Assembly: GCA_021432635.1 (NCBI GenBank) | Contig: MU270025.1 | Location: 1 to 64,000 of the forward strand | Length of the DNA stretch: 64,000 nt | From: Thozetella sp. PMI_491 | Lineage: Eukaryota; Ascomycota; Sordariomycetes; Chaetosphaeriales; Chaetosphaeriaceae | Reading direction: 5' to 3' | Shown: positions 20,165-32,105 of the stretch, piece by piece | Layout: each line of letters opens with the position of its first letter | How positions within the stretch are numbered: position 1 is the first letter of the stretch | Program-made: the position numbers and the translations under genes | Notes under the pieces: generated by a model | Database searches by the model: none | Seen by the model: only the letters and a program-made list of their open reading frames with translations | Told to the model about the DNA's origin: nothing

Positions 20165-23038
20165 TTAGGACAGACCAGGAGGGGAGGGGTTCTGCGAAGG
20201 GTTCACGGTCAGTATCAGACAGTTTCGATCGGGCGGAGCGGCGCACGACGGCGTCAAGTCGCCGCCTGAGCAGCCTCAGGTTGGTGCCGGAGACGTTTTT
20301 GTTGCTATATCGAACCGATATTGGCAGTCGGACGACTTGTCGCGTGTGACTCGCGGGGTGTCGGGTCACCACTTGGCCCGCATCTCCTGACCACACGCGA
20401 CTCGGCGCATTACACGCCGACGGCACTCCTGGGAAGCCGGGAGGAATAATGGGAAAGCGACTTACATGGGAAGATAACAAGATGCGCAATTGCAGGTTCA
20501 TTTGACGACACCGAAGCCGTCAAACAAACGCGCGATCTGAAATGATTTTTGGATTATACGTGAGGGGGAATAGAACAACGAAGTGGAAGAGGGAAGGGCG
20601 TGAGTGTGCGGCCGAATTGTATTTGTTTGCCAGCCAGGCCCGGGGATTGGCAAGCAATTTTTCGACCGGGGCTGGGGAATGCAGTTTCCGCCTACGAAAA
20701 GGGTCAGCCAGCAAATTGCATGAAAAAACTCGGGCCCTGCAAGGGTGGACTCGGAACCTACTGGCAGGTGGTGGGGCGGGGGGCGCGATGACTCAGGCAC
20801 GAAGGAAGGAGAAACCTGCACGCAAGCCGCGGGTTTTTTTTCTTTCCTTTCCTGCCTCGACGCACAGGGGCTGGTGGGGGCGCTTCACAGTATACGAGCT
20901 CTGTAATAGTTGAATTGTGATGAAATTGCTTGTGGGTAGGGGATAATAGGGGAAAGCCTCAGGACTCCTGAAAAGTGGCAAAACGGACACCTATCCGGAG
21001 ATCTATATAGAATGGCCCAAGAAGACACATTGCATCTGCCTGGCAGTTACGCGGATGCCCGACCCCTAGCCTCCAGGCACATGAGGGAAATACACACGAG
21101 TGAAGGCGTGAGCAGGCGTCGACGACAGACGCACACGCACGCTTCCCACTGCGTCTCTCCCGCCCCCATGCACGCTTGCACCGTTCCAAAAGCTTCGACG
21201 CAGCTCTACTCCCTTCTGTGTCCCCACGCACTGCGCCAGCCTGACGGGCTAGCCACCCCGGCGTCCTCCCCTCTCTGTATGTACCTGTGTGCGTGCGCAA
21301 CAGGCTGCCAGGTGTGATGACGACTCCACGCACGCCCTACGGGACGGTCGGGTTGGGAGTCTGGGGCGGGCGGACTGGGGCCCGAGACGCCAAGCGACAA
21401 GGGCAAACTCGGGGCGTGACAGAGGCAGCCTGGGGCCTGAGGCCAGCGCTGGAGGTCGTAGTCCAGCGCTTCTTGTGGGGGGGTTCAAACGGCACGATTC
21501 CCATTGATTGGCAGGGTGGAGGCGCCATCCCTGGAGCGGCAGGGAGAAGCCGGGACCAGGTCTTCCCAGCAGGCTGGGATTGGCCATGTTTCCCCTTGTA
21601 CGGCTCTACCTCGCGATGCCATGTTGCTTCAAAAGCAATTCTACGACGTATCACACTTCTTGGGCGAGGCAGTTCGCCTTGGCAGAGGATGTGCGCCGAG
21701 AGACATGAAAAAAAAATTTGCACGCGAAATAGGAACAATTGCCTGCACTCAGCCAGCAGGTTATGTCCCCTTAGAGGTCGTCGCCTAACAGCTGGCACCC
21801 GAGAGGGCGTTTTGCCCCATATAAGGATCGTCGGTCGCGGTTTTTGATTGGCCAGAGTGCCCACGTATTGCTCCATCCTGATCCTGTCACATGCCTCCCA
21901 CACGAAAATGCGCCGCGTGCTGCCGGACTTTACAACATCCCGGCTGACCCATGCGCACCGTAGAGCCTCGGACTCGGTATTCACAGCCTCCGCTGCCCCG
22001 CCCCGGTAGGCCCGGCCCAGTCCCGTATCACCGAGACCCCCGAGTGGGCTCGGGGGGCGAGTCAAACTCGTGGGGCAGCTTGCAACATCTCGCTCGGCTT
22101 GCTTAGCGGAGAGAGGGGTTCAGAGGGGTTCATGACGGGAGCTCTAGATCGGATTCAAGATCGCTCCTAGCGGCTCATCTCGGAGGCTTTGACTTGACGC
22201 TGGATTGAACCCGCCACCAGCGCGCCCCAAGATTGCGTGGGGCCTGCTGCCAGGTACATGCTGCTATTTCTCTGCTTGGCACAGCTGTGAATACGAAGCC
22301 TGCTCTGGTCTGACGGGACGGGCGAGAGGAACCCCGCCATCATGTTCCAGCGAGGACCAAAATCTCCCTCAGTCTCTCCAAGCGAGAACGCGTCGCGAAA
22401 TGCACCACCGCTTAGCCGTAGCCCATCATACGATTGGTCGCCAATGGAAGCGCTATAGCCTAGATGACTCTCGTGGGGAAGTTTCGCGTCAATGACGGCT
22501 CGAGGGCACAAGGACAGGCTCATGCTGCGCCCAACAGACCGTTTTACCATTAGTTACCACGATGCGAGAAGCTGTAGGGAGGTTTGGCCAAAAAGAACCA
22601 CTACACGTGCGCTCGGCCCGGTCTTGTCTGGGGTTCTCCGGACAGAAAGCTCCGCCCACCTATGATTGTTTCATGACTTCGTCATTGAAGGTTCAACCCT
22701 CAACGGCGGGATCGCGAAGAGGCATTCAAAAAAACCTGGAGAGGAAACGCGCGAGCCCCGCTCCTCCCGCCAACCCAACTTCTGCCCCGCCTTGGACGTC
22801 AACTCCCCCCCGCGGGTAAGTAGGACCGAGATTGCGCACGAATTGCGACAGCTAGAAATCCCCCAGCGCCAGCAGCCAGGGGAAAATCTTGGAGCCGTTG
22901 CGATCGGCCGCATCACTGCACTGGGCTTTGCAGGTCTCAGCCTCACGCTTGCTTCGCTAACCACTCCCGTGGAGCACTCACCGCTCCCGAGCCCCTCACG
23001 TGTGTCCCGAGACGCCTGCGCGGATCCGGCATCGAAAG
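20165..23038. other. divergent intergenic region, 2.9 kb
   Basis: This lies between the divergent PPR and ERG8 genes. The ORFs present (for example around 21337-22065 on either strand) have no recognisable similarity or exon signals. No gene seen. Confidence 0.5.
22997..23002. promoter_or_regulatory. CACGTG E-box just upstream of ERG8
   Basis: A perfect palindromic E-box ends 37 nt before the ERG8 start codon. bHLH factors, including SREBP-type sterol regulators, bind such sites; a role here is inference from position and pathway. Confidence 0.35.
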
Positions 23039-24503
23039 ATGACCGGCGGCGACCACCCGACAACGGCCGTATCGGCCCCGGGCAAAGTGTTCTTGGCTGG
23101 TGGGTACCTCGTGCTCGACCGGCAGTACACCGGCCTTATCTTCGGCATCAGCGCCCGCATCAATGTCATCGCGAAGGAGATCCAAACCAGCGAGGGCGTG
23201 CAGCTGAGCGAGATTGTCGTAGAGAGCCCGCAGTTCGTGGATTCCCAGTGGCGGTACGGGTACAAGCTTCTCGACGAGGACGGCGGCATCAAGGTCACCC
23301 AGCTTCAAGTGTAAGTCACCGCGTCCGCTCCTCGACCTCGCCTCTCAAGCCAGCATCAAATCTTCATCTGCCGTCCTCTGCCGTGGTGTGCATCTCACTC
23401 ATGCTTTGCTCAGGGGTGACCGCATCCATGCCAATCCGTTCGTGGAGACCACTCTCGGATATGCGCTCACGTATATCACTCGCGTCGCCAACCGCCGCCG
23501 GAGCCGTACCATTAAGTCAGCCCGGCTCACCATCCTCGCGGACAATGACTACTACTCTGCGCCCAACAACCAAGCCTCAGCCTCGCCTGACGCTGCCCGC
23601 TTCGCTCGCTTCCCCACCACGCTGCGCGATGCCCACAAGACTGGCCTTGGCTCATCTGCGGCCGTCGTGACCTCGCTGACGGCGGCGCTGCTCACGCACT
23701 ACCTGGACCCGTCCGTCTTCGACCTCACCACGGAGGAGGGTCGTATGACGTTGCACAACCTGTCCCAGATCTCCCACTGCGCCGCACAGGGAAAGATTGG
23801 CAGCGGCTTCGACGTCGCGACCGCCATCTACGGCTCGTGCAAGTACCGCCGCTTCTCCCCCGCTATCCTGGCCGGTCTGGGTGAGCCAGACGCCCCCGGC
23901 TTCGGCGCCAAGCTCCAGGCATTCGTCGAGGGGACGCAGGATGAAGGCCTCAAGTGGGATACGGAAGTCGTCAAGGAGGGGGTGAGCATCCCTCCGGGCG
24001 TGGTGCTCCGTGTGTGCGATGTCGACTGCGGCAGCCAGACCGTGAGCATGGTCAAGCAGGTGCTCGCGTGGCGGGAGAAGGAGAAGGAGGCTGCCAAGGA
24101 GCTCTGGGACGAGCTGCAGCGGCGGAACGACAGGCTGGCCGCGGTGCTGAAGGACGGCCTCACCGACGAGCTCCGGAGCACCGTCCGCGGCATCCGGGAA
24201 CTACTGAAGAAGATGGGCAATGCCAGCGGCGCGCAGATCGAGCCGGACAGCCAGACAGAGCTGCTCGACGCGCTCGAGGGCGTCGAGGGCGTCTATGGAG
24301 GCGTCGTCCCCGGCGCAGGGGGCTTTGATGCTGCAGCGATCCTCATGAAGGATGACAAAGAGACGGCCGACCGTGTCGAAAAGTTCCTGGAGACTTGGTC
24401 AAAGGACAAGGGCGGCCGCGTTAGCTTGTTGCGGGTTAAGGGCGAGATGGAAGGGGCGAGGAGGGAGCCCCTGGATATCTACGCGGGGTGGATATCGGAA
24501 TGA
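23039..24503 (+). CDS. ERG8: phosphomevalonate kinase
   Basis: Exon 1 is 23039-23310, the intron is 23311-23413 (103 nt), and exon 2 is 23414-24503, total 453 residues. The protein belongs to the GHMP kinase family. The N-terminal substrate motif SAPGKVFLAGGYLVLD, the ATP-binding glycine/serine loop KTGLGSSAAVV (about residues 166-175) and the C-terminal PGAGGFDAAAIL motif are all present. Phosphomevalonate kinase converts 5-phosphomevalonate to 5-diphosphomevalonate with ATP, a step of the mevalonate pathway feeding ergosterol, ubiquinone and prenylation. Length matches fungal Erg8. I chose the ATG at 23039 because it places the SAPGK motif at the usual short distance from the start. The gene is intact. 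Confidence 0.95.
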
Positions 24504-25028
24504 GCTGCAAATACATAGGAAAAGCACCTCCTTGTTTTGGTTTGGCTTGCAGATCAGGGCACATAGACACAACGAAGCAGACAAAAGTTCCACACGGATT
24601 GCCCACTGCGCGAGATGCCGTGCGACTCTTCGCATCGTGTTTTCTTCAACGATCGTGATATACCATTGATGAGGCGATCAGATCTTGTCTGATGGCACTG
24701 GCGCTCTAGCTAGGATAGCCGCCTTGCGGTAGAGCTAACAGGGTAAACTGGGTCCGTCTGCTGCGCGCCATGTCCCACTTTGAAAGGCCAGACGCCGGCA
24801 TACTAAGCTCTTTCGTTGGCAGGAGGGGCGTTCGCACATGATTTGGGGGTGGATGGAAAGCAAAATAACGCCAATCCCTGGTCATTCATATCCGTCACTT
24901 CCTTGGCAAGGCTCTACTGGCCGGTGGGCGACCTGCCCGGTACTCGTATGCCGCATGGGTCCCTCGGTGCCGCAAAATTGATGACTGCAGCCGGGGGAGG
25001 TTAGAGAGGTGCAAGCTCGATGCCCATC
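24504..25028. other. convergent 3' intergenic region
   Basis: A spacer between ERG8 and the convergent small gene ending at 25029; nothing else seen. Confidence 0.5.
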
Positions 25029-25540
25029 TCAGATCATGTTGCCGATCATGACGGGCGTGATCGGGGCCACGGGGCTGCCGGCAGTGAGGTCAAGCGTGGA
25101 GACTGGTGACACGGGCGAGACAGGAGGGGAGCGAGAGCCTTTGGAGCTGGCTCGCGATGAGTTGGCGGTGACGAATGGATTGTTCATGTCCCTGTGATCG
25201 GCGATGCCCAGCCGCGAGGCGGCAGCCTTCTCGCGCAGCATGGCGACCCTGCGGCATCTGTCAGCTTCTAACTCCGTTCACTGTCGGATGGACTGGTCGA
25301 CTTACTCGTCTTCGCTGAGACCAGGCAGCATGGTCTCGTTCTTCTGAAAGTTGAAGGGGGCCGACTGCAGACAGAGCAAGTGAGTTAGCAGTGAGCGTGC
25401 TACGTGAGTAGAGGCGGGTGATGGAAACATACGATCTCGAGAGTACGCTTGGGCTCCTTGCGCTTGCGGATCACGCCGAAGCCGTGGAAGCGAGCGCAGA
25501 AGCGCTTCATGTTGCTCTTGACGCTGACACAGGTGTGCAT
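25029..25540 (-). CDS. small conserved fungal protein with half-CRIB motif, 3 exons
   Basis: Exons are 25540-25433, 25364-25306 and 25248-25029 (introns 68 and 57 nt, good GTATGT/GTAAGT donors and CAG acceptors), giving 128 residues. The N-terminus is basic (MKRFCARFHGFGVIRKRKE), followed by LEISAPFNFQKNETMLPG, then a helix VAMLREKAAASRLGI and a Ser/Pro-rich tail with SPPVSPVSPVS. ISAPFNF matches the first half of the CRIB consensus (I-S-x-P-x-x-F) that binds Cdc42/Rac, but the later H-x-x-H-V-G part is absent. The intron falls exactly between I and S. No signal peptide or membrane helix. A GTPase effector role is a speculation. No single exon gives the product; the gene is only apparent after splicing. 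Confidence 0.7.
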
Positions 25541-26574
25541 GATGGGCGGTGATGCTCCAGGCTATTTGGAGGAAAAGAGTGACTGGGGTGAGATGGATGA
25601 GGATGAGAAGGAAGGTGTAGGTGGCACCGGTAGCTGTAGATGGAAGTTGAAAGGTGATCAAGGCCGGACCGTTTGGTTGAGAGGGAAGAAGAAAAAGCTG
25701 CGGCCTTGGCGGCGAGAAGTGAAATAGGTTTTGGGGGAACAAGGACTGGTGGTCAGACCAGGCAGAAAGAAAGGGATCTAAGAAGCACTCGGCATAGTGA
25801 GTGGTCCGGAGTGATGAGGGAAGTGGTTCTCAAGAAGGGGGTCGTGCCTAAAAACGAGTGACCGGCAATGAAGGGAATCAAAGGAGTGGCACGGGAGCTC
25901 GAGCTGCCCATTCATGGTAGATGATGAAAGCGTGGTGGCGCTGGGGAGGACACCGGCCTCCCCTTTTGTACGTTCAAGCCCTCGGCGCGCCAACTACCCT
26001 GCAGAACGGCCCGTTGAGGCCGGTCTGCATTAGTCGAAGTGGCCCTCGAGCCCCCCAAAGTGAGAGCAGGCTCGGTGTGATCGGCGGGATCCAACCTTCC
26101 AGATCCAGGGGCTCTCTCCCCAGCACGGCGCTCGCAGGGCACCGTTCCCAGCTCTCGAGGGGCACGGGCGAGTCATAGAATTGCCCGATGGCCCTCTAGA
26201 AACGGCCGCAGCCCTTCACTGGAATGCCGGACGAGGCCCTTCCTTCCGCCGTTGGCTGGAATGTTGGGAGGTGGTCCGAGTCGTTCGCTTGAGACATCTT
26301 CGGATACGGAACCACTCTGGGACACGTGGGGAGGTCCCTGGATACTCTACACTGACTCATGGGCAGGGGTCATGACGGCGAGTATAGCATAGCGCGGGAA
26401 AAGGGTACCGATCAAGGGGCTATGACTATGGTGATATGTGTTCTAGTTCTAGGAGGGCCAGACTTTCCTCTCCAGCCGGGTGAGCAACCCCCTTACATGC
26501 CGCCTAGGACGCCGCATCCCTGACCCCACCATGCTGTTTGCTGTGTAACCCACACCTGAACGTACCATAGAAGC
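25541..26574. other. intergenic, 1.0 kb
   Basis: It contains the leader of the small half-CRIB gene and the 3' flank of the aldehyde dehydrogenase gene. No further gene seen. Confidence 0.5.
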
Positions 26575-28130
26575 CTATTTGGGGTAGTTCTTGATGTGGT
26601 AGCTCTTCAGCTTCACGAATTGCTCGAATCCGAACCGGCTTAGGGTGACGCCCTTTCCGGAGTTCTTCCACCCTGTCCAGGCTAGGTCCTGCAGCGGCCC
26701 CGACGTTAGCAGCATTCCATAGGAGTGCGGGGGAGGGGAAGGAGATTAGCAGCGGGTGGGTAGCGCTTACGGGGCTAGGGAAGTCGCTTCGGTTCACGAA
26801 GACGGTTCCGGCTTCTACTTGGTCGCACAGCTCTCGGCCCTTCTCGGTGTCCTTCGTCCATATGCTGGCCGTCAGGCCAAACTCGCTATCATTCATGAGT
26901 CTGACCGCCTCTTCGTCGCCCTGCACCTTCATGACGGGTATGACTGGCCCGAATGTCTCCTCCGTCATGACGGTCATGCTGTGGTCCACATTGGTGAGGA
27001 GGGTGGGAGGTACGAAGTTGCCTTTGGCCGGGAGGTGGGCAAAGGTGTCGTTCTCGGGTGTGGCGTTCTTTGCTCCTTTATCGAGGGCATCTTTGATATG
27101 GGCCTCAATCGTCTCCTTTGACCGCTTGGAGATGACGGGCCCGATCTGCGTTGCCTTGTCTAGCGGATCGCCCAGTTTGTAGCCCTTCAGCACCTCTTGA
27201 GCGGCCGCGACGAATTCATCGTGGATCTTCGCGTCCACATAGACCCGCTCCACCGCACAGCAGCTCTGGCCCGAGTTGAAGATGGCGCCATCAACGATCT
27301 CCTCGGCCGCCCATGCCACGTCGACATCTCCTCGCACGTAGGCGGGGTCCTTGCCACCCAGCTCCAGGCCCACGTTTACGATCCGGTCGGCTGCCGCCTT
27401 CTGGACAGCGAGGCCACCCGCAACAGAACCAGTGAATGCCACAAGGGCAATCTTTGGGTTGCGAACAATGGATTCGATCATCGAAGGCGATCCGGAGTGA
27501 AAGAACTGAATCACACCGGCAGGGAGACCGGCCTCCTGAAAGACTGCGGCGACTTGCTCTACCACCGTAGGGGTCTGGGGCGAGGGCTTGAGAATAGCCG
27601 TGTTGCCGGCGAGGAGGGCTGGTATCAGAGAGTTTACTAGGATGAGATAGGGATACTGAAGGGCGACAGAGTCAGTCTAGAATCTCGAGACAAACCCGGC
27701 GCAGGGTGGCACCACGTACGTTCCAGGCGAAGATGACCAGGATAGGGCCGACGGGAACTTTTCGGATGAATCTTGTGAACCCTTTCTCCTCTTCACCCGG
27801 TGTGTCCTTCAACACGTCGTCTGAGACCTTCAAGAGGTATTCTGCTCTCTTCACGGCCGTTGCGACCTCCTTGGCCGTGTAGGCGATGGGCCGGCCCATC
27901 TGAACCGTCAGCTCTAGCGCAAGCTCATCCTGCTTGGCCTTGTCGGAGAGCAAGTCTAATGCCTTCCGTACGATGATCTGGCGGTCCTTCAAAGCTGTCT
28001 TGGACCAGGACTTGAAGGCAGTGACCGACGTATCGGGGAAACTCTCGAGGTCCGCTGCCGCGACGCCGTGTCTCGTAAGAATGCCTTCACCGGTGGTCGG
28101 CGAGATAGTCGTCAACACTTCAAGCGACAT
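26575..28130 (-). CDS. NAD(P)-dependent aldehyde dehydrogenase, 3 exons
   Basis: Exons are 28130-27720, 27655-26771 and 26688-26575 (introns 64 and 82 nt), giving 469 residues. The catalytic Cys sits in FNSGQSCCAVERV (about 269), the general-base Glu in LELGGKDPAYV (about 235), and the cofactor loop in FTGSVAGG; the C-terminal GKGVTLSRFGFEQF completes the fold. The enzyme oxidises an aldehyde to an acid with NAD(P)+. Sequence style resembles succinate-semialdehyde/medium-chain ALDHs. There is no targeting signal, so it is probably cytosolic. All key residues are present. The last exon is short (38 codons) and easily missed. The upstream spacer to the divergent ESF2 gene contains an unusual repeat. 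Confidence 0.92.
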
Positions 28131-28259
28131 GGCTGCTGCTGAGTATTGGTAATAGCTGGTGAGATGCAATTCCGGGGACAACGTTTCCTACCGAATGTAG
28201 TGTAAATTTTCCTCCGTCCCTTGAGCGCTCCGATGTTTGCCCCTCAGCAAGGGAGGAGG

Positions 28260-28315
28260 GGTCTTGACCTCACCCCTGGACGATAACGATAAGGTTTGGC
28301 GGGGCGCGGTGACGT
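28260..28315 (+). repeat. direct repeat, copy A
   Basis: A 56-nt segment containing GATAACGATAAGGTTTGGCG; it matches copy B at 29129-29183 over its whole length with a few substitutions and indels. Confidence 0.85.
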
Positions 28316-29128
28316 CGACATACAATCCACTCCTGCGTAATTGTTAGCATAGAGTAACCAACTGCCTACAGTACAGTACACAAGTGCAGCATGACACAGC
28401 CTTCGCATTTTCTTTTGAATGCCGCGAGAAATATAAGGAACAATGGTTAGCCCAAATAAATAATAAATAGTCAGCAGCGAGCCTATATCTTTCCACGAGC
28501 AAATGGCGGGAGGCTCCGGGTTCGTTTTGCTGGAGCTGTCAAGGCTTGGTTTAACATTGGGTTCCGTCCTGGGCAAGAATCAACAGCCAAAGTTACCAGC
28601 AACAGACCCTCCTTCTTCCACGGCGATGCAGTTTGCTCGGCAGCACCGTAGCTTCCTTGCCCAAAAATAAACAATTAATCGGTCTTCATAAGTATAAAAT
28701 TATTCGAAATCACATTCCCTTCGTTCCACCGCACTAGCTGGTACAGGCGACTGAAGCTTTAGAAAATACAGTGTGTCGGACCTCCTTATGGCTAGCATAA
28801 AAAGCAACCGGTCTCTGCTACCGACTACCGAACCAGTCAAATTACACGAAACATTAAGTCGATACAGGATTCTTTCCATGTGATCACTCCTTTCATAGCT
28901 AGCCTATTCGCTAGCTAGCGGACTGGCTGGGCCGGTGCTGGTGTTATTGGAATGTTGCGAAGATAGAGCATGGTCATGTCCAAATTCGTCGCCATATCAG
29001 CTGGCCAGATAGCCGGTCTATCTGGACCGCTAGCTACCTCGTAGATAGCCCTATAATCTCGCGAAGGTGCTCTACATTTGGATTAATTACTACTTTTTGC
29101 ATTCCCATGGTGTAGAAGACGGTCTAAG

Positions 29129-29183
29129 GTCTCGACCTCACCACTCGCGATAACGATAAGGTTTGGCGGGGCTACGGTGACGT
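29129..29183 (+). repeat. direct repeat, copy B
   Basis: A 55-nt segment in the same orientation as copy A, lying about 150 nt upstream of the ESF2 start, so this copy is probably the native promoter or leader sequence. Confidence 0.85.
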
Positions 29184-29335
29184 GGGCTGGACCCTTGCAG
29201 CAGACCTAATGCGACGCGAGAAGGACCCACTTCAGGTGAAGACTCCAAAATTTTTTTTGGCAGAGAGCAAACAGTCCACCGGAAGAACAAGACACCCTTC
29301 ACAGCCCACCATTGCGCCCGCTGTGCTCCAGCACC

Positions 29336-30498
29336 ATGGCCGCCGAGGACAAAGACAGGTTCCTCGCCGCTGAAGACAGCGACGGCGAGTCCAACCAAGG
29401 CTACCAGTCGGAGGATGAGATACAAAAGGGGGGGCGCAGCTCCAAGAGGCGGCGAGTCGAGGTAGAAGATGACAACGATAGCGAAGTCGACGGCTTTAGC
29501 GACGAAGAGGACGACGAGGACGAGCGCAATGAAGATCTGAGCCATGCCTCCTCCAGCAAGCATGGGCCAAAACAAGCGACAGATTCCGCCGAAATACAGC
29601 AGGCGGAAGGAGAGGAGGCGAAGGACGACGATGCCGTCGGAGGGAAAGACGGAAAGCGAGAGCTCCCTGCCGAGCCAAAAGTTCTCATGAAAAAGAACCT
29701 GGTAGCAACAGAAGCTGCCATTAAAAAGTCGGGCGTCGTATACCTCAGCCGCATACCCCCATTCATGAAGCCGCACAAGCTCCGACACTTGCTGGAGCCG
29801 TATGGCAAGATCAACCGCATCTTCCTCTCCCCCGAGAGCGACGAAGCCCGAGCCAGGCGCCTCAGAGGCGGTGGAAACAGGAAAAAGCTCTTCACGGAAG
29901 GGTGGGTAGAGTTCGTCAAGAAGAGCGACGCAAAAGCTGTCTGCGAGATTCTGAACGCCCGAACAATCGGTGGAAAGAAAGGGAGCTATTACCGCGATGA
30001 TGTCTGGACGTATGCTATTCGCCTCCCCGATCCGCTCCCCTTTCTCTTAGGGCTCGCCCGGCTGACCGCAAATGTCTTAGGCTCCTTTACCTGAAAGGTT
30101 TCAAATGGGTAAGTAACAGCATGTCACCTTTACCGTGGTGCGTCCGACTAATGCAGCGCGTGTAGCACAACCTGACGGAGCAAATCGCCAACGAAAATGC
30201 GGAGCGAGCTAGCCGTATGCGCGCGGAGATCAGCAAGGCGACAAAGGAGAACAAGGCGTTTGTGCGCAACGTGGAGCAGGCGAAGATGCTGGATGGTATC
30301 AAGTCGAAGGCGGCCGCGAAGCGGAAGCGGTCTGTGCCAGAGGAGAGCGCCGCGGAGGAGGACGAGGCCGCGGAGGAACCCAGTACCGCATCCACGAAAG
30401 CGGTCAAGAGACGTTTCAAGCAAACAACACTCGCCAAGAAGCGAGACCAGCGGGAACAACCAGAACAGGTGTCAAGGGTACTCAGCAAGATCTTTTGA
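29336..30498 (+). CDS. ESF2: pre-rRNA processing factor Esf2 (RRM protein), 3 exons
   Basis: Exons are 29336-30009, 30081-30108 and 30166-30498 (introns 71 and 57 nt), total 344 residues; the middle exon is only 28 nt. The N-terminal 110 residues are very acidic (EDDNDSEVDGFSDEEDDEDE). An RRM follows (VVYLSRIPPFMKPHKLRHLL, then EGWVEFVKKSDAKAVCEILN) and then the characteristic tail YLKGFKWHNLTEQIANENAE and a Lys/Arg-rich C-terminus. Esf2 (ABT1 in animals) works in the nucleolar small-subunit processome and activates the helicase Dbp8 during 18S rRNA maturation. Length and layout are normal. A second ribosome-assembly gene, NMD3, lies 2 kb downstream in the opposite orientation. Confidence 0.92.
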
Positions 30499-30770
30499 GG
30501 CGTATGAGGAAATGCTGGATGGTGAATCGGTTTGGTCATCAAAGAAGTCCAGCCCTGCGACCCTGAGAGGCGCAGAAGCACACATGCCCGGCCCAGTCTC
30601 TTTTGGAGCTTCACCGTGGTCGTCTCCTTATTGCAACCCTACTAAGGCTCTTCTTGCCTTTAGCTTTTGTTCTCCTCGGCTGTGTTTGTGCTGGAGAATT
30701 ATACCCCTGTTAGCTCACTGATAGCTTCCATGTTTCCCTGAACAACCTGTAAACCCTCCTACAAGCTCTT

Positions 30771-32105
30771 ATGAATTCTCAAGGTGCCCGTACAACCGTT
30801 GCCGCTATGTCGGAGTCCTTGGCCACGCCGGCTGGCCACGACGAACTAACGTGGGGGGCGCTCCGCGCGTGCGAAGACCGACTAGAAGACATGGATATGC
30901 GGGTCGTGCTAGAGGGTTTGGGCCTCTCGCGCAATATGGAACGCATCGCCGAGCTCCAGGGCTACATCACTCGCATGCTCTCGGAAGAAGAACTGTTTGG
31001 CCGGCCGAGATGCCCGCGCAACGCCGTCCTTACAATCGTGGCAGAATTCTTCGACGTCTGGAGTGAGCTGAGCACATGGAAAGACCCCCCAAAGTTGTGG
31101 ATGCTGGTGGCAATCGACCACTGCATTACCTTGGTCGCTGACGGAGGGCGCCTCACCGAGTATGTCCATGTCGATAGCAATGGCAGTGGTAGTGGCAGTG
31201 GAAACCACAACAACGACGGGCGCAACAGCTCTCGCCGGAGCAGCTCGCAGCGGCCTAGCCGAAGCGGTGCGGCTCAGGTGACAAACACAAGCGACGATAG
31301 CGCTGCCGTGCCTATCTACCAGGACATATCTAGCTTGAGATCTTTCGACACGTTAGAGTCTCGCGCGCGCTACGGCAACGATACGGAGACACCAGTCCTC
31401 GTCCTCGGCCGACGTACCACAGGCCATCCAGTAGCTCTCCGGTCCCATCACCGCGCGACCCCAGATGGTATCCGCGACGACGCTCGGTCAGCGCCGCCAC
31501 GCCTGGCTTCCCGAGCAAGGCCTACTCTTGGCGTAGTCTCTGACCCAGCAGCTACAGGAACTTCTACTACCTCCGTCGCCCCTCCGGGCCAGAGAGCAGA
31601 TATCCAACCACATCCCAGTCGATCTCGACAGAGCTCACTAGCCCGGCAGCCTCCTCCCGGGGGTGGCGATGGCGCTGGACAATCTCCAACCGGCCCCTCG
31701 CCGGCTCCGAGCTGTCGCCCAGCTTCGGTAATGGGCTCTGTGCGCAGCGAAAGAGAGCAACTTCGTCGTCCGCCCTCTTCGGGTGACCCACGGCGGCATT
31801 CGACCTCGAGCGCCACCGGCCGGCGCCGCCAGAATGCTGACCGAGCGCCTGGTCCCTTCTCTTTGGACCGTACTGCATCACAGCGATACTCGCGTCAGAG
31901 GCCGCCTGCAGCTATGGATCGATATGTACAAGATCCGGTGTTCACTCAGCCGGAGACACCACTGGCCCGGAAACGCACCGAATCTACTCGCCGATTCTCC
32001 AGTCAAGCCGAAAATCTCTCGCGCCCCGCAAGCGAGACTGGCCAACACCGCTCTTCCACTTTTAAGTTGTCGGGGCTCTTCCGCTTCCTCTGCGACCATT
32101 CATAG
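30771..32105 (+). CDS. uncharacterised protein with disordered Ser/Arg/Pro-rich C-terminal half
   Basis: An open frame of 444 residues from ATG 30771; a second in-frame ATG at 30807 (MSESLATPAG) is an equally good start. The first 130 residues look folded and helical (LEDMDMRVVLEGLGL, IAELQGYITRMLSEEELF, NAVLTIVAEFFDVWSEL, WMLVAIDHCITLVADGG). A GSGSGSG linker and about 280 residues of low-complexity Ser/Arg/Pro sequence follow. I do not recognise the family. No signal peptide or membrane helix. It starts only 272 nt after the ESF2 stop codon. Codon-like composition and length support a real gene, but I cannot exclude an undetected intron near the C-terminus. Confidence 0.55.
   Translation: MNSQGARTTVAAMSESLATPAGHDELTWGALRACEDRLEDMDMRVVLEGLGLSRNMERIAELQGYITRMLSEEELFGRPRCPRNAVLTIVAEFFDVWSELSTWKDPPKLWMLVAIDHCITLVADGGRLTEYVHVDSNGSGSGSGNHNNDGRNSSRRSSSQRPSRSGAAQVTNTSDDSAAVPIYQDISSLRSFDTLESRARYGNDTETPVLVLGRRTTGHPVALRSHHRATPDGIRDDARSAPPRLASRARPTLGVVSDPAATGTSTTSVAPPGQRADIQPHPSRSRQSSLARQPPPGGGDGAGQSPTGPSPAPSCRPASVMGSVRSEREQLRRPPSSGDPRRHSTSSATGRRRQNADRAPGPFSLDRTASQRYSRQRPPAAMDRYVQDPVFTQPETPLARKRTESTRRFSSQAENLSRPASETGQHRSSTFKLSGLFRFLCDHS

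Larger units (their letters stand above)
28131..29335. other. divergent promoter with AT-rich block between direct repeats
   Basis: This region lies between the divergent ALDH and ESF2 genes. Two copies of a 55-56-nt repeat bracket roughly 810 nt of AT-richer sequence with several short inverted repeats (for example 28910-28923 against 29023-29038). No coding gene is supported in the block. Confidence 0.6.

Noticed and set aside
22666-23670. 334-residue open frame overlapping the start of ERG8
   Set aside because: It lies in another frame over the ERG8 exon and intron and has low-complexity Pro/Ser/Arg composition; ERG8 is clearly the coding frame.
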